A DNA stretch of 64,000 nucleotides, from positions 6,458,001-6,522,000 of the forward strand of contig NC_080558.1 in NCBI RefSeq assembly GCF_030253575.1, given 5' to 3'. The notes beneath the pieces were generated by a model. That model did no database searches. It had not been told where the DNA came from and was given only the letters and a program-made list of their open reading frames with translations. Origin of the DNA: Rhododendron vialii (lineage: Eukaryota > Streptophyta > Magnoliopsida > Ericales > Ericaceae). Positions 10,354 to 21,385 of this stretch are shown one piece after another. The translations under genes were made by a program, and so were the position numbers. The stretch's first letter is position 1. Each line of letters opens with the position of its first letter.

Positions 10354-11161
10354 AACTTCTCTAGAGAAATAAATTAAAGAGAGTGAGTGGCTAAGCTCAC
10401 AACAATATTGAAAAATTGACAACGAATTATTACAGTCTATCTCTCATCTCTTACTAAAGCAATACAAAACAATCCCCAAATTAATCTGATATCGACCAAT
10501 TAAAACTCCAAGAAGTAGTAACCTGTAAATTGATTTGGTTAAACCTATGGAGAGCACAAAAGCCCAACGTGTACCCCTAACATAGAATAACATCGAGAAA
10601 TCCATATGCAGAAAAGTAGGGTAGGAGTATGGCCAGGACAGGCTGGTTTTTTGTTTTGAAGTACCATGCTTCCTTAGGTTAAAACTAGTGAATCGTCAGA
10701 ACCACAAATCAACACAGTGAAAAACATTACTCCTTTCATCCCATGTTTGTTTCATACGGAAAGTCGTGCCATTTGATCTCGGAAAAAGAGGTGCATTGCT
10801 CAAAAATACTCATTGAGACGTTTATCATTTTGGGGAGTAATTTATTTATAGAGGTCAAAATTATACGGTCCCCGTAAGATGGAAGCAAAATGAGACCGGA
10901 GTAACATATAAACGCCAAATAGAACTAGACATTGAAAAAAAAAAGTGTCTTTGGTTAAGAAGAAGTATCAAAATTACATACCGATGCACATGAGCGAAGT
11001 CAGAAAAGCTTCAAATGCCCCCCAATCTACTTAGACATGTACATGCATCAACCATAAAATTGTATAGACGCACTATCAAAAAAACTGTTTTAGATCACAC
11101 AAAATAAGAATATAATCAAAGTCATAAAACTGTCAATCAAAGAAACTATCTTTATGTTATG

Positions 11162-11199
<38 letters not shown>

Positions 11200-11480
11200 T
11201 TATGATCAGAGAAAGAGAGAGTGATCACTAGGAACTTTTGAACCAAGAGAAGCCATGACACGGAGAAGCAAGTACCAAAAGAATCGGGCTTTGACCTAGC
11301 TTTTTGTTATTCTGACTTACGGTGGGGTTTCTTCTTCAATTGTACTACTTCAAAATGATGGGGATGGCAAATTTTCACGCTGCATAAAACAAAGTATTAT
11401 TAAGCAAAGGGAACGGCCAGGGCAGGAGTTTCATTACAAACTAATACCCAAGGCAGGTACCCTCATAACAGGGGGAAAGA
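10354..11480. other. Non-coding stretch with GA microsatellite
   Basis: No gene is supported. It contains a (GA)n run at about 11,166-11,196, followed by a short duplication of TGTTATGATCAGAGA, and scattered AT-rich DNA. Confidence 0.5.
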
Positions 11481-11487
11481 TGTACCC

Positions 11488-11612
11488 TCAAATCATGGAG
11501 CCCTCAAAGCAGATGACCCCTTGTATTTCGCTGGAGTTAGCAAATTCCGTTTTGGCTTCCTCTGTCTTCTGACACCATATGGTGTCAGGGGCAGAATCAT
11601 CCGTTGTCTCCT
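11488..11612 (-). other. Possible terminal exon, unidentified
   Basis: On the minus strand a TTGCAG acceptor is followed by 41 open codons (frame beginning EETTDDSAPDTIWCQK) and then a TGA. The acidic, non-repetitive composition looks coding, but no upstream exon or family was recognised. Chance is a real alternative. Confidence 0.2.
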
Positions 11613-11779
11613 CTGCAAGCAACAAATTAAAATAAGACAACATGAAACACTAACGTGAAGTAAGCGTAGTAACAAGATCTATATAAGGAAAAAGAAAACT
11701 TACCCTACATGAAAAACTGAACATAGACGAACCATATGAATTGAAGAGGTCTTGGCACAATAACACTTCTCTAAAAATT

Positions 11780-12205
11780 CAGCTCATAGCTTGTTTTGAT
11801 CCATTGGCACAAGCTTTCAATCGTTTCAAACATTTTGCAACCCTGAACATCAGCTGCCACTAAGTCTAATAAAATGGACATGGTACATGCATTGGGTGAG
11901 AAACTCCTGCATTGGTAGAAGTATCATATCTTGTACAAGTATCATAATCTTGTGTCTGACACCCCTTTTATGCAATGCTAGAACAGTAATATTGTTAATG
12001 ATTGCATTTGGTAGACACCCATCGTTGTCCATTGGCACAAGTATCTCCTCAGCTTCATCCAGCAAGGCCTCCTTATGAAGTCCACTAATCATTACATCTG
12101 AACACTAAATTTCAACCCTTTAGCTAAAAAGGTACTAAAAAGTATCCCAGCATCCTCAATCTCTTCGCTTTGCACTTGCCATTAATGACGACAATATAGA
12201 GTACA
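11780..12205 (-). pseudogene. PPR C-terminal fragment
   Basis: This minus-strand stretch matches the last repeats of the intact gene at 13,151-15,031, from the segment encoding AKGLKP through MISGLCKKALLDEAEELL to the final AFTMSILVDLL. It has frame breaks and substitutions (MISGLHKEALLDEAEEILVP). The rest of the gene is missing. It lies 1 kb downstream of the intact gene in the same orientation, so it is probably a partial tandem copy or the relic of a lost PPR gene. Confidence 0.85.
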
Positions 12206-13150
12206 ATATAAAGTACAAATAAAGTATAGAAAAGGCACATACCACATTAATGACAATACTATAGATAACAAAGTATAAAAACAAGAAGAGACAAGGAGAG
12301 ATGAGGAAGAAAGTTCAGGGTTCACCGCAATTTAAAATGCAAATCATGCTGCAAAGAAACCAACAAAGTTATGTGGATGAGAACAGAAACCAAACAATGG
12401 AGCATTCTCTTAACTAGAGTGTACAAATGGACAAATTCCAGCAATGCTGACGCCTATTTTTTATGGGATACCAAATGAAAGCATTTTCCTTGAGCTGCGT
12501 ACTCCGCAACATGACATGAGGAAATTCTTAAGAGTTTTTATTATTTTTTCCCTCGGCAGATTACCAAAGCATGACACACAAGTGCTAATTCGCTAATTTT
12601 CAGTTATCTCAAGTAACAGCAGGCTTACAAGTGTAAGCGGCCAACCGGTAATGGAAAATGACAGACCAATGTGGGATAGGCATTAAGTAGGAGGTGTGAA
12701 GTGTATTCAAGCCTTTTCAGACTATAACTCTTACATAATTGCCTTTTAGCATTTACACAGGAACATCAAAAACTAAAATACTGAAATATTCAATTATTCA
12801 TATTCATTTATGCTCATCTTATAGATCACTGCCATTTGTGATTTCGCATGAATAGATTTCCATGTGTTTAAGAATGTATATTTGTAGCCAATAGGATGAT
12901 TATTTAACAACTTAACATAGTTATACCAAGAGAAAAAAACCTTCTAGGGGATAAAAATGCATCATTTATAAAAATAACCAACATCACAAGAATATAACAT
13001 CACGAGATCACAGTTTAACCTCGAGCCAAATTACCAGTAAAAGGCAAATGTCATGGTAAAGGTGAAACTTGCTCCTAAAGTTGACAACATAGAACCTCAT
13101 AAATCCTTCCATGTCACTTGCACAAGCATCCATAATCTGACACCTTCAAA
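12206..13150. other. Non-coding stretch
   Basis: AT-rich DNA between the PPR fragment and the intact PPR gene. No gene, tRNA or clear repeat was seen. It includes the 3' flank of the minus-strand PPR gene. Confidence 0.5.
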
Positions 13151-15031
13151 TCATTCCCTTAAAGTTTGGGACACAGCCTTACTACTCTCCCTTGGCACAA
13201 GACTCTGGATCATTTTTAAAAGTTCGCTATCCTCACCCTCAGCCGGAAGTAAATCTACTAATATGGACATGGTAAATGCATCTGGTGAGAATTTCCTATT
13301 GATTATTTCTTGCAGAAGGATCTTAACCTTGTCTATGTCTCCCCTCTTCAGGAATGCCCGAACAACAATATTGTAAGTAACATCATTTGGTGGGCACCCA
13401 TCTCCCTCCATTTGCAATAGTAACTCCTCAGCTTCATCCAGCAGGGCCTTCTTACAAAGTCCACTAATCATCGTGTTGTAAATCTTAACATTGGGTTTCA
13501 AACCTTTAGCTAAGAAGGTACTAAAAAGTTTTCGAGCATCTTCAATCTTCCCCGCTTTGCACATGCCATTAATGATGATAAGATAAATAACAAAATCAGG
13601 GACTATTCCTTGATCTTGCATTGAACGAAACATCTCTACTGCCTTGCCAAGTTTTTGGTTCTTAAAGAATCCATCTAACAAGATTCTGTAAGTTAAAATG
13701 TCAGGATTTAGCCCGCTACACATCATCTCGTGAAACATATGATCTGCTGCATTGCACCTCCTTACGCGTAACAACCCCTTTAACAAAGTGTTGTAAGTAG
13801 AGGTAGTAGGTTTTAACCCTTTACGCGACATTTCTCTAAAGAGATCCATGGCCTCGCCTATATTCATCTTATTGCAAAAACCATTGATTAGAATATTATA
13901 GCTACGGATATCATGTTCAAGGCCCTTATCAACTAGGGAGTTGAACACTTCTTTTGCTTTCTTCATGTGACCTTGCAAACAATATCCATCCATCAGTGTA
14001 CTATAACTAATAACATTGGGTTCCTCACCTCTTCGGATCATGATCTGGAGTATGCCCTCCGCTTCTTCGGTCCTTCCCTCCATGCAAAGTGCTTTTATCA
14101 ACATATTGAAGGTTACAACATCAGGGAAAATATTTCGCTCCGTCATATAACTCAATATTCTTGCGGCATCCTTCCCTCGACCTGATTTGCATAAGCCATC
14201 GACCAAAGAGTTGTAGGTGACCACATCAGGCACAATGTCCGATTCACTCATCTCCGATAAGAGACGCAGAGCATCATCTATGTTCCCGTCCTTACAAAGG
14301 TTGTCGATGATTGTGCTATACATCACTACATTAGGCCTATAGTTCCTTTTCTGCATACTCCTCAGCAACTGTATAGCCATCGCAGTGTCTCCTACTTTGC
14401 AAAGTCCTTTCATGATTGTCCCATATGTGATTGCATCAGGTTCGATGTCTCCATATTCTATCAACCTTATGAACAAATTCACAGCATCAGAAGTATTACC
14501 TTCTAAAACATACCCGTTCATCAGAGTGGTGAAGGTAGTCACGGTCGGAGTACAGCCGCATTTAAAGAAGATGCCCAAGATAGCAAAACCAAAATCCACC
14601 CGATTCAACCGGCAAAAACAATTGATCAAAATATTCGACGTATATTCATTAATCGGAATGCCCAACTCGCGGATTTCTTTATATAGAGAAATGACGGATG
14701 AATATTCCTTCATCTTGGCAACAGCAGTTAACAGCTGATTAAAATCGATCACAGAAGGCAGAGGTCGAAATCGGGCCATTAGATGGAACAAACTAAGAGC
14801 ATGGTCAAGCTTGTGAAAACCCGTCTTAGCTTTCTCCAACAACAACTTCTGTAGTTGCTGCCGGTTCGTGATTGCAATGACATCAGTGGGATTAGGGTTC
14901 GTTGAAAAATGGGTAGGATGAAACAAGAGTGTATGATGATGGACAAATGGGTTACCTTTCGGATAGTTATTACGTGCTGTCGTTGTTGGGCTGAAAATCA
15001 AAGCAACAGCCGCGATTCTTCTTGTTCGCAT
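13151..15031 (-). CDS. RFL-type P-class PPR protein, paralogue A
   Basis: An uninterrupted, intronless frame of 626 aa from the chosen start. An upstream in-frame ATG at 15,094 would add 21 residues. The inner ATG is preferred because the similarity to the other copies begins around it (AAVALI). Residues 1-93 are rich in Arg, Ser, Thr and His and poor in acids, as in a mitochondrial presequence. Fourteen PPR repeats follow without gaps (one of 36 residues, the rest 35), then a 42-residue tail starting as a fifteenth repeat. The start FHKLDHALSLFHLM and the second repeat with NILINCFCR are typical of the restorer-of-fertility-like clade. Members bind single-stranded mitochondrial RNA, and some silence chimeric male-sterility transcripts. 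The 5/35 residues in repeat order are NN, NT, TD, GN, SD, ND, NN, SD, NT, ND, RD, LN, NN, ND. The RNA target is unknown. Confidence 0.95.
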   Translation of the reverse strand: MRTRRIAAVALIFSPTTTARNNYPKGNPFVHHHTLLFHPTHFSTNPNPTDVIAITNRQQLQKLLLEKAKTGFHKLDHALSLFHLMARFRPLPSVIDFNQLLTAVAKMKEYSSVISLYKEIRELGIPINEYTSNILINCFCRLNRVDFGFAILGIFFKCGCTPTVTTFTTLMNGYVLEGNTSDAVNLFIRLIEYGDIEPDAITYGTIMKGLCKVGDTAMAIQLLRSMQKRNYRPNVVMYSTIIDNLCKDGNIDDALRLLSEMSESDIVPDVVTYNSLVDGLCKSGRGKDAARILSYMTERNIFPDVVTFNMLIKALCMEGRTEEAEGILQIMIRRGEEPNVISYSTLMDGYCLQGHMKKAKEVFNSLVDKGLEHDIRSYNILINGFCNKMNIGEAMDLFREMSRKGLKPTTSTYNTLLKGLLRVRRCNAADHMFHEMMCSGLNPDILTYRILLDGFFKNQKLGKAVEMFRSMQDQGIVPDFVIYLIIINGMCKAGKIEDARKLFSTFLAKGLKPNVKIYNTMISGLCKKALLDEAEELLLQMEGDGCPPNDVTYNIVVRAFLKRGDIDKVKILLQEIINRKFSPDAFTMSILVDLLPAEGEDSELLKMIQSLVPRESSKAVSQTLRE

Positions 15032-16275
15032 CTTTGATGGCTTATGCAAGTTAGGTCCACTGATGGATGGATCAGGATGCCACAACCAGCGCAATCTACT
15101 GTTGGGTTGGAAAATGACGGCTTAATTGATCGATTTGCCAACAACTTATGAAGGAGATGCAAACGGGGAAAAGAAAAAAACCGACGTCGCCGTCTTCGGA
15201 CATTATCGTATCTCCTAAAACCCCTGCTGTAGTGTCTTCAGAACTAGAAAGGAAAACTTCCAAAAAAGAAAAATGCAACTTTTTCCATAATTTCTCTCTA
15301 TTTGGAACCCTTTTGGCTTTTGGTGAGATTGGATGAAAAAGAAGAATGACGCTGTCAAAAAATTTCTTCTTCACACATTTCTTACCAAAACGCTGAATCC
15401 AAATAAATGATTTAATATGAAAGTATGACCATTTTTCTTTCTTCCTCGTTTTTATTTACTAATCTTTTTATCTTTTTTTTTCATTTATTTCCTAACTTCT
15501 AGACGGAGCCTACTTTGTTTGGAACATGTTGAAAGAAAAGGAGAAGAATGAAAAGTTTTTAAAAAAAAATTCCTTCTCTTAATTATTTGGTTTGAGAGAG
15601 AAGAGAAGAGAAAATAGCAAGATAGAATTCTGGAGAATACTAAAATTTTCCCCTTCCTTTTCTCTCATTTTTTCTTAATTATTTTTCCTTCCATACCTCA
15701 AGTTTCACAAGTGTGTTACTCTCCCAAATTTTGGACATGTGATACATGTTCTTCTATTTCTCCAAGCAAAGCTCTTCCCAAGCGCAATGCTTATGGTTTC
15801 GGCTTCCCGAATCACTTTTCCTAAGTGGAAACAAGATAGCGTCCATAATAAAGACGCTTACTGTCTACCCGTGAGCACTTTCACTGTAATCTCCGAGAAA
15901 ATTCTCTTCTGTTTTCTCGACTCATAGTAATAATAGTAGATGATTAGGTAATTCAATAATTAATGGTGAGGATAGCAACTTTTTAAAAATAACTAGAATC
16001 TCGTGCCAAGGTCAACATGGCTTGAATGTGGACCGAATTACTTGAAATTGTGAGTACCATCCCTCTTAGATTGTTGTATGTATAATAAAGTTAACCGGAA
16101 TCCTAGGCTTTAAATATAGATATAGACAAACAAGATTATATACATCACTGATTATACGTGGTAAATTTTAAGTTGTAATTGTGTACGTTGATAAAAAAAA
16201 AATTACTACAACTAATTTTTGATAGAGTACTTGATATTGCCTTTCAATACAATGTAAAAAATTACTTTACATATT
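15032..16275. other. Intergenic, upstream of PPR gene A
   Basis: 5' flank of the minus-strand PPR gene followed by AT-rich DNA with T-rich tracts. Two short open frames overlap on opposite strands at 15,096-15,374, but neither resembles a known protein. No transposon ends were recognised. Confidence 0.45.
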
Positions 16276-16480
16276 GCGTTTGTCTGGTCAATCTTCATAC
16301 TCCTTTCTTCCACTCTTTCTTTGTTCGCTGTGGACAAACGACGCTTCAATGAGGAAGATTCTTTCCGGCCCTAGAATCAGAAAAGAAAAGGTACCTCTCT
16401 TCTCCTTTCCCTCGACTTTAACCCATTGCTGGCTGATATAGCGTTGCTTCACTCCCAAATTCCAACCAACCCTCATTACC
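16276..16480 (+). pseudogene. PPR gene 5' stub
   Basis: This stretch matches 3,205-3,420 of the decayed PPR copy: the leader with TTTGTTCGCTGTGG, the ATG with MRKILS, and the part encoding LLADIALLHSQIPTNP. About 30 bases after AGAATCAGA are missing and the match ends within 70 codons, so this is a truncated duplicate with no PPR repeat. Confidence 0.85.
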
Positions 16481-17427
16481 TAGAAAAGAGAAAAGGGAGC
16501 GACTATGACTATGGTTTACGGCAGGTGTTGGCTAGACAAGAAAAATTGCAGATGCAGTTGTATTCAATGTCACATTCTTCTGTTGTATCTTGTGTTTTCG
16601 ATACAAATGTGGACCAAGTAAATGCTTACTACTGGTGTTAATATCCAGAGTTAAAATTAAAATGGTACTACCTTTCTAGTGTTAGGTTCAAACCATATGG
16701 TTTCCGTAGTTGCAGTTACAAGATTTTCTGTCTATGAAAAAAGAGGGAGGGGGATCCGTAGGTCATGCGTTTGTCTCGAATGGCCTGAATCAGGTAGTAT
16801 GATTTTCTATGATGCTTCGATTCTTTTAAAGCGAATAGATGGTAGTTCTTTAGGCTTTCTAAGTTTTGTATACGTTGGCTTTTGCGCCCTTTTGAAAAAT
16901 CGTGATTTAAATTCTACCTGTGGTAACTGCTACAACTTCTCGCAGATTATGTGAGCTTTATCCTCCACTGGTTTTTGATGCAACAAATACTAGAAAAACA
17001 GCAAGAAACTGATGTAAAACTAAAGATAGAACGTAAAAGAGAGAAGACTCTAGGGTTTCAATCCAAGAATGTCTCTAGAATATGAGATTTTGTAATTGAG
17101 AGGTAAAAACTAGTTGCAAAAGGTTACAAAAGAGCATTTATACTAGGGTTATAGTAGCCCTAGCATCCTAGCCATTGATTACAAAACAAACCCTTCAATC
17201 CTAGCCTTCCAAAATAATTAAAAAGTCGCATGTCAGTCACATGACCTTTTAAATAGACTAGGAACCTAATTTATATCTATAAGACTAACATAAGACATAG
17301 AACAACTCAAAACCCTAAAAGATAAACTGAAAATAAATCTTGTCAAAAAAAAAATTGAAAATAAATCTAATCGAAGACTCAAATAAAGCGACCTAGCGGG
17401 CCCGCTTGGCCTTGGTAAGCGTGACGC
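16481..17427. other. Intergenic, unassigned
   Basis: No gene is supported. The stretch at 17,000-17,330 looks like retrotransposon-type sequence next to the gypsy remnant, but no LTR ends were seen. Confidence 0.4.
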
Positions 17428-17830
17428 ATGCTCCTGCATCAACCCGTCCGGATCGGGAAAAACTCGGCTAAAGCTTCCACCATTTCAACGTATATCGTTG
17501 GATCAATCCTCTTCACCTCATCTTTGGCAATCCAAGTGCTTTCACTAGCTGGTTTTCCAAACCACTTCGCTAAGAACCGTCGGTATTGGATGCCCCTTCT
17601 TGATTTTACCACTTTTATGTCCAACACATCTTCAATGACATCTGGTTGTGCTTTTGGAAGTTGTTCAACTTGAGCCTCTGTTGAAATTGCTTCCTCAAAC
17701 GTACACACATTGACAACGCAATGACTCTTGCTTTCACACACCATGCCTTTGGTAATCAACTCCTTGACTTGCCTTTGCATTTCCGTGCGAGGTGAAAAAA
17801 CCGGTGTATTGAACTGGACTCTGAAGGTTT
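17428..17830 (-). mobile_element. Ty3/gypsy chromovirus remnant, internally deleted
   Basis: A 113-codon minus-strand frame (17,439-17,780) joins two parts normally more than a thousand residues apart. The first is the start of the reverse transcriptase (EMQRQVKELITKGMVCESKS, preceded out of frame or upstream by a PVFSPRT-like stretch). The second is the chromodomain at the end of the integrase (VIEDVLDIKVVKSRRGIQYR, KWFGKPASESTWIAKDEV). Loss of everything between them in one deletion explains it. Chromodomains direct integration of chromoviruses to marked chromatin. No LTR pair is present. Confidence 0.8.
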
Positions 17831-18183
17831 GTCATATAAGCTCTAGTTGTGTTTAGGGATTATTGCTTAACTTTTGGCGTTTTTTTGGAAGGTTTTGTTT
17901 TCATTAAAAATAATAATTTTGGCTTGGTAATTTTGTGCCAATTTTTTATGAATTATTGATTCACCTCAATGAGAGAAATCAAAAATAATACAGTAATAAT
18001 TGTTAGTTGTGACAAACATAATACTAAAAAAAAAAAAAGTAAAAAGATGGACGGTAATCTGCATATTTATCAACTTTGCGACAAAAAATTATAAATTAAA
18101 AAGCAATGCATCTTCTTCAAATTGTAATTGTCCCCCTTCTTTTCTCACATTCTTCATCTTAATTATTTTCCCTTAAATTCACA

Positions 18184-18225
18184 CCCCCCTCCCCCCCACC
18201 CCCACCCCCCCCCCCCCCCCCCCCC
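18184..18225. repeat. Poly-C tract
   Basis: About 40 bp almost entirely of C, 240 bp upstream of the PPR start codon. The complementary G-run could form a quadruplex, and its length is a likely assembly weak point. Confidence 0.9.
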
Positions 18226-18356
18226 ACTTTTCCCAAGTTCCAAACAAACAGAGCAGGAGCAGTTTCAAATCCTTGAAGCGTGTTCGCTAGATCTGCTTCT
18301 ACTTTGATCAAACAACGTCAATTTCGAATCAGTCCAGTCGGTTGGTAGTGGTGAAT

Positions 18357-18360
<4 letters not shown>

Positions 18361-18406
<46 letters not shown>

Positions 18407-18433
18407 TCCTCCTCCTCCTCCTCCTCCTCCTCC
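18361..18433. repeat. (CT)n then (CTC)n microsatellite
   Basis: About 20 CT units run directly into about 11 CTC/TCC units, ending 36 bp before the PPR ATG. Pyrimidine-rich repeats in 5' leaders are common in plants and can affect expression. Length polymorphism is expected. Confidence 0.95.
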
Positions 18434-18468
18434 CAAATATAACTTTACGTTCATCGTGGATTTCCACT

Positions 18469-20334
18469 ATGGCAGCTGTTGCTTTGATTTCCAGCTCTAG
18501 AATGGCTTGCAAATACCCAACAAAAGGTACCTCTCTTCATCTTTCACTCAACTTTCACCCATTGCTGGCTCATATAGCGTTGTTTCACTCCCAAATTCCA
18601 ACAAACCCTTTTGCTCCTGATTCCCTTGCAAAAATGGGTCCGACTCAGATACAGAAATTGGTATTCGAAAAACACAAATTGGGTTTCGATAAGCTCGACC
18701 ATGCTCTTGATTTGTTCCATCGAATGGTCGAAATTCGATCTCGTCTTTCGGTTGTCAATTTTAATCTGCTGTTAAATGCTATTACCAGAATGAAGCAATA
18801 TTCAACGGTAATCTCTTTATTCAGAGAAATACGGGAGCTGGGAATTCCAATAAATGAGCATACGCGGAATATTTTGATCAATTGTTTTTGCCGCACGAAT
18901 CGAGTAGATCTTGGATTTGCTATCTTAGGTATCTTCTTCAAATATGGTTACAAAGCGAATGTGGTTTCCTTCAACACTCTAATAAATGGGTATATTTTAC
19001 AAGATAACACTGCTGATGCTGTGAAATTGTTCCTCAGGTCGATGAAAGACGGAGACATTATACCAAATGAGATTACGTACGGGACCATCATAAACGGCCT
19101 TTGTAAACTTGGAAACACTACAATGGCTGTACAGTTGGTCCGGAGTATGCAAAAATGGAACTTTAAGCCTAATGTTGTGATTTATAGCGCTATCATTGAC
19201 AACCTTTGTAAGGACGGAAACATAGATGATGCTTTCAGCCTCTTGTCAGAGATGAGAGAATGGGATGTAATGCCAAACGTGGTTTCCTATACCTCTTTAG
19301 TTGATGGCTTGTGCAAATTGGGTCGATGGTTGGACGCCACAAGAATGTTGCAAGACATGATAGAGCAAAACATTATTCCAAATGTTTTAACCTTTAATAC
19401 ATTGGTGGATGCACTTTGCAAGGAAGGAAAGACTAAAGAGGCAGAGCGTATACTCGCGATCATGATTCGAAGAGGTGAGGAACCCGATGTAGTGACTTTC
19501 AATGCTCTTATGGACGGATATTGTTTGCAAGGACACGTGGACAAAGCAAAAGAAGTGTTCAACTCCCTGGTGGGTAAGGGCCTTGAGCCCAACGTACGCA
19601 GCTATAATATTTTGGTGAATGGATACTACAAGAAGAGGAATTTAGACGAAGCCATGCATCTCTTTCGAGAAATGGCTTGTAAAGGGTTAAAACCTAATGT
19701 CGTCACTTACACCACTTTGTTGAAGGGGCTGTTTACATTAGGAAGGTGTGATACCGCAGATAGTTTGTTTCACGAGATGATACGTAAAGGTCAAAATCCT
19801 GACATTTTAACTTACTCGGTTTTGTTAGACGGCTTCTTTAAGAACCATGAAATCGTTAAGGCAGTAGAGGTGTTTCATTCAATGCAAGATCATGGCATAA
19901 CTCCTGATATTGTTATCTACGGTATCCTCATAAATGGCATGTGCAAAGCTGGGAAAATTGAATATGCTCGGGAGATTTTTAGTTCGATTTCAGCTAAAGG
20001 TTTGAGACCCACTGTTAAGACTTACAACACAATGATTTGTGGACTTTGTAAGGAGACCCTAGTGGATGAAGCTGAGCAGTTACTCTTGCAAATGGAGGGA
20101 GATGGGTGCCCACCAAATGATTTGACTTACAATGTCATTGTTCGTGCATTCCTGCAGAGGAGAGACAATCGCAAGGTTAAGATGCTTCTACAAGAAATGA
20201 TCAATAGGAATTTATCAGCAGATGCATTTACTATGTCCACATTAATGGATTTACACTCCAATGGTGGTGGGGATTTTGATTATTTCACGATGATCCAGAA
20301 TCTTGTGTCAAGGGATAGAAAAACCATGTCCTAG
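18469..20334 (+). CDS. RFL-type P-class PPR protein, paralogue B
   Basis: A single uninterrupted exon of 621 aa starting MAAVALISSSRMACK. The first 94 residues are basic and serine-rich with no acidic cluster, consistent with mitochondrial import. Repeats 1-14 occupy residues 95-585 (repeat 3 has 36 residues), followed by a 36-residue tail beginning AFTMSTLMDL. The block GFDKLDHALDLFHRM and the NILINCFCR repeat place it in the restorer-of-fertility-like clade of mitochondrial RNA-binding proteins. The 5/35 residues are NN, NN, NN, GN, SN, TN, ND, NN, NN, TD, SD, GT, NN, ND, so it should bind a different RNA from paralogue A. The start is supported by alignment with A. A pyrimidine microsatellite fills the 5' leader. 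Its closest relative here is the pseudogene at 3.3 kb. Confidence 0.96.
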   Translation: MAAVALISSSRMACKYPTKGTSLHLSLNFHPLLAHIALFHSQIPTNPFAPDSLAKMGPTQIQKLVFEKHKLGFDKLDHALDLFHRMVEIRSRLSVVNFNLLLNAITRMKQYSTVISLFREIRELGIPINEHTRNILINCFCRTNRVDLGFAILGIFFKYGYKANVVSFNTLINGYILQDNTADAVKLFLRSMKDGDIIPNEITYGTIINGLCKLGNTTMAVQLVRSMQKWNFKPNVVIYSAIIDNLCKDGNIDDAFSLLSEMREWDVMPNVVSYTSLVDGLCKLGRWLDATRMLQDMIEQNIIPNVLTFNTLVDALCKEGKTKEAERILAIMIRRGEEPDVVTFNALMDGYCLQGHVDKAKEVFNSLVGKGLEPNVRSYNILVNGYYKKRNLDEAMHLFREMACKGLKPNVVTYTTLLKGLFTLGRCDTADSLFHEMIRKGQNPDILTYSVLLDGFFKNHEIVKAVEVFHSMQDHGITPDIVIYGILINGMCKAGKIEYAREIFSSISAKGLRPTVKTYNTMICGLCKETLVDEAEQLLLQMEGDGCPPNDLTYNVIVRAFLQRRDNRKVKMLLQEMINRNLSADAFTMSTLMDLHSNGGGDFDYFTMIQNLVSRDRKTMS

Positions 20335-21385
20335 ATTGTAAGGGGAGTACTTGATGTTATCAAAAGCTGAATCCTCGTGTATGTGGCTTGCAAGGATTGA
20401 CAATGTTCTATGTTCTATTGCAAAGTTTTGCCTTGAAACACATGGATTCAGTAGTTGTAGGTTTTTCTTCCCTGCTTTCACCATATAATCAGAACCACAG
20501 AAGGTACTTCTATTGCAAAGTTTAGCTTTCTAAGATGTAAAACTCTTCCTGTTTCCCTATAGACCATATGGTTCGCATAGCATAATCAATTGCACTTGTG
20601 GAGTTCAAATGATTCCTTTTTTTTTCTTTTTCTTTTTTTTTTTTGCATGGAATATTCGTAGTTTGATTCTCTTGAAATAGGGATGTTAAAGCATCCAACT
20701 CAAATTCAATTGACAACGAGTGGAGAAGCCACCTTGGCTCATATACTAGTTATGGAGGTGATAATTAGCCCAAGTGGGACCAACTCTGACAAAGGAATAT
20801 TGGTATCATTCTGAGACCCATCTTTTCGTTAACATGTAGCTTACAAATTTATTTTTTATTACATGTCAAGAGTGTTTACTCGAAGAATTTTTTTACTGAT
20901 TTCATCTTCTTTTACAGTTTCTTATTGTCCATAACTAGTTCTTACCAGAATTGTCCATCGATTTTTGTTTAAACTCAGCTTCATAAGTTTCAAATGGCTC
21001 CTTAGCTGAGAGTCAAGTGCTTTTGGGCATGTGATTGGCTTATTCCCACAATAATGTCTTAAGCATATAGCTAGGCTAGCAGGAGTTCATTTTTCAGGGC
21101 TTCGTCAGTTTTTATGCAGTGAATCCACTGCTAGTTTTTAGAAGATTTGCCCAATGTTTTTCGTTGTGCTCAGCTTCTCAGAGAACATGAGGCTCTTTAT
21201 AACAGAAAAATAAAACAGCTCTTTCATACGAAATCAGATAACAGGATTGGGCACATATGCCTGTCTGAAGCTATGTTGTGCCTGCCAAAAATACGTTGTA
21301 TACTTTGTAGTCTGGCTTGCACCTTTCTAGTGATCCTATTTACCTTGCTAATGCCAATACTATTTTGTTCTATCGACATATTGTA
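20335..21385. other. 3' flank of PPR gene B
   Basis: AT-rich flank without a supported gene. A T-rich tract at 20,618-20,644 interrupts it. Confidence 0.45.

Noticed and set aside
13967..14738. Plus-strand frames inside the minus-strand PPR gene
   Set aside because: Codon-pattern shadows of the repeat structure, without any domain.
16960..17400. LTR of the gypsy remnant
   Set aside because: No TG...CA ends, TSD or second copy could be found, so it was left unassigned.
18318..18512. Open frame rich in Arg-Glu and Arg-Arg runs on the minus strand
   Set aside because: It is only the translation of the CT and CTC microsatellites in the PPR 5' leader.
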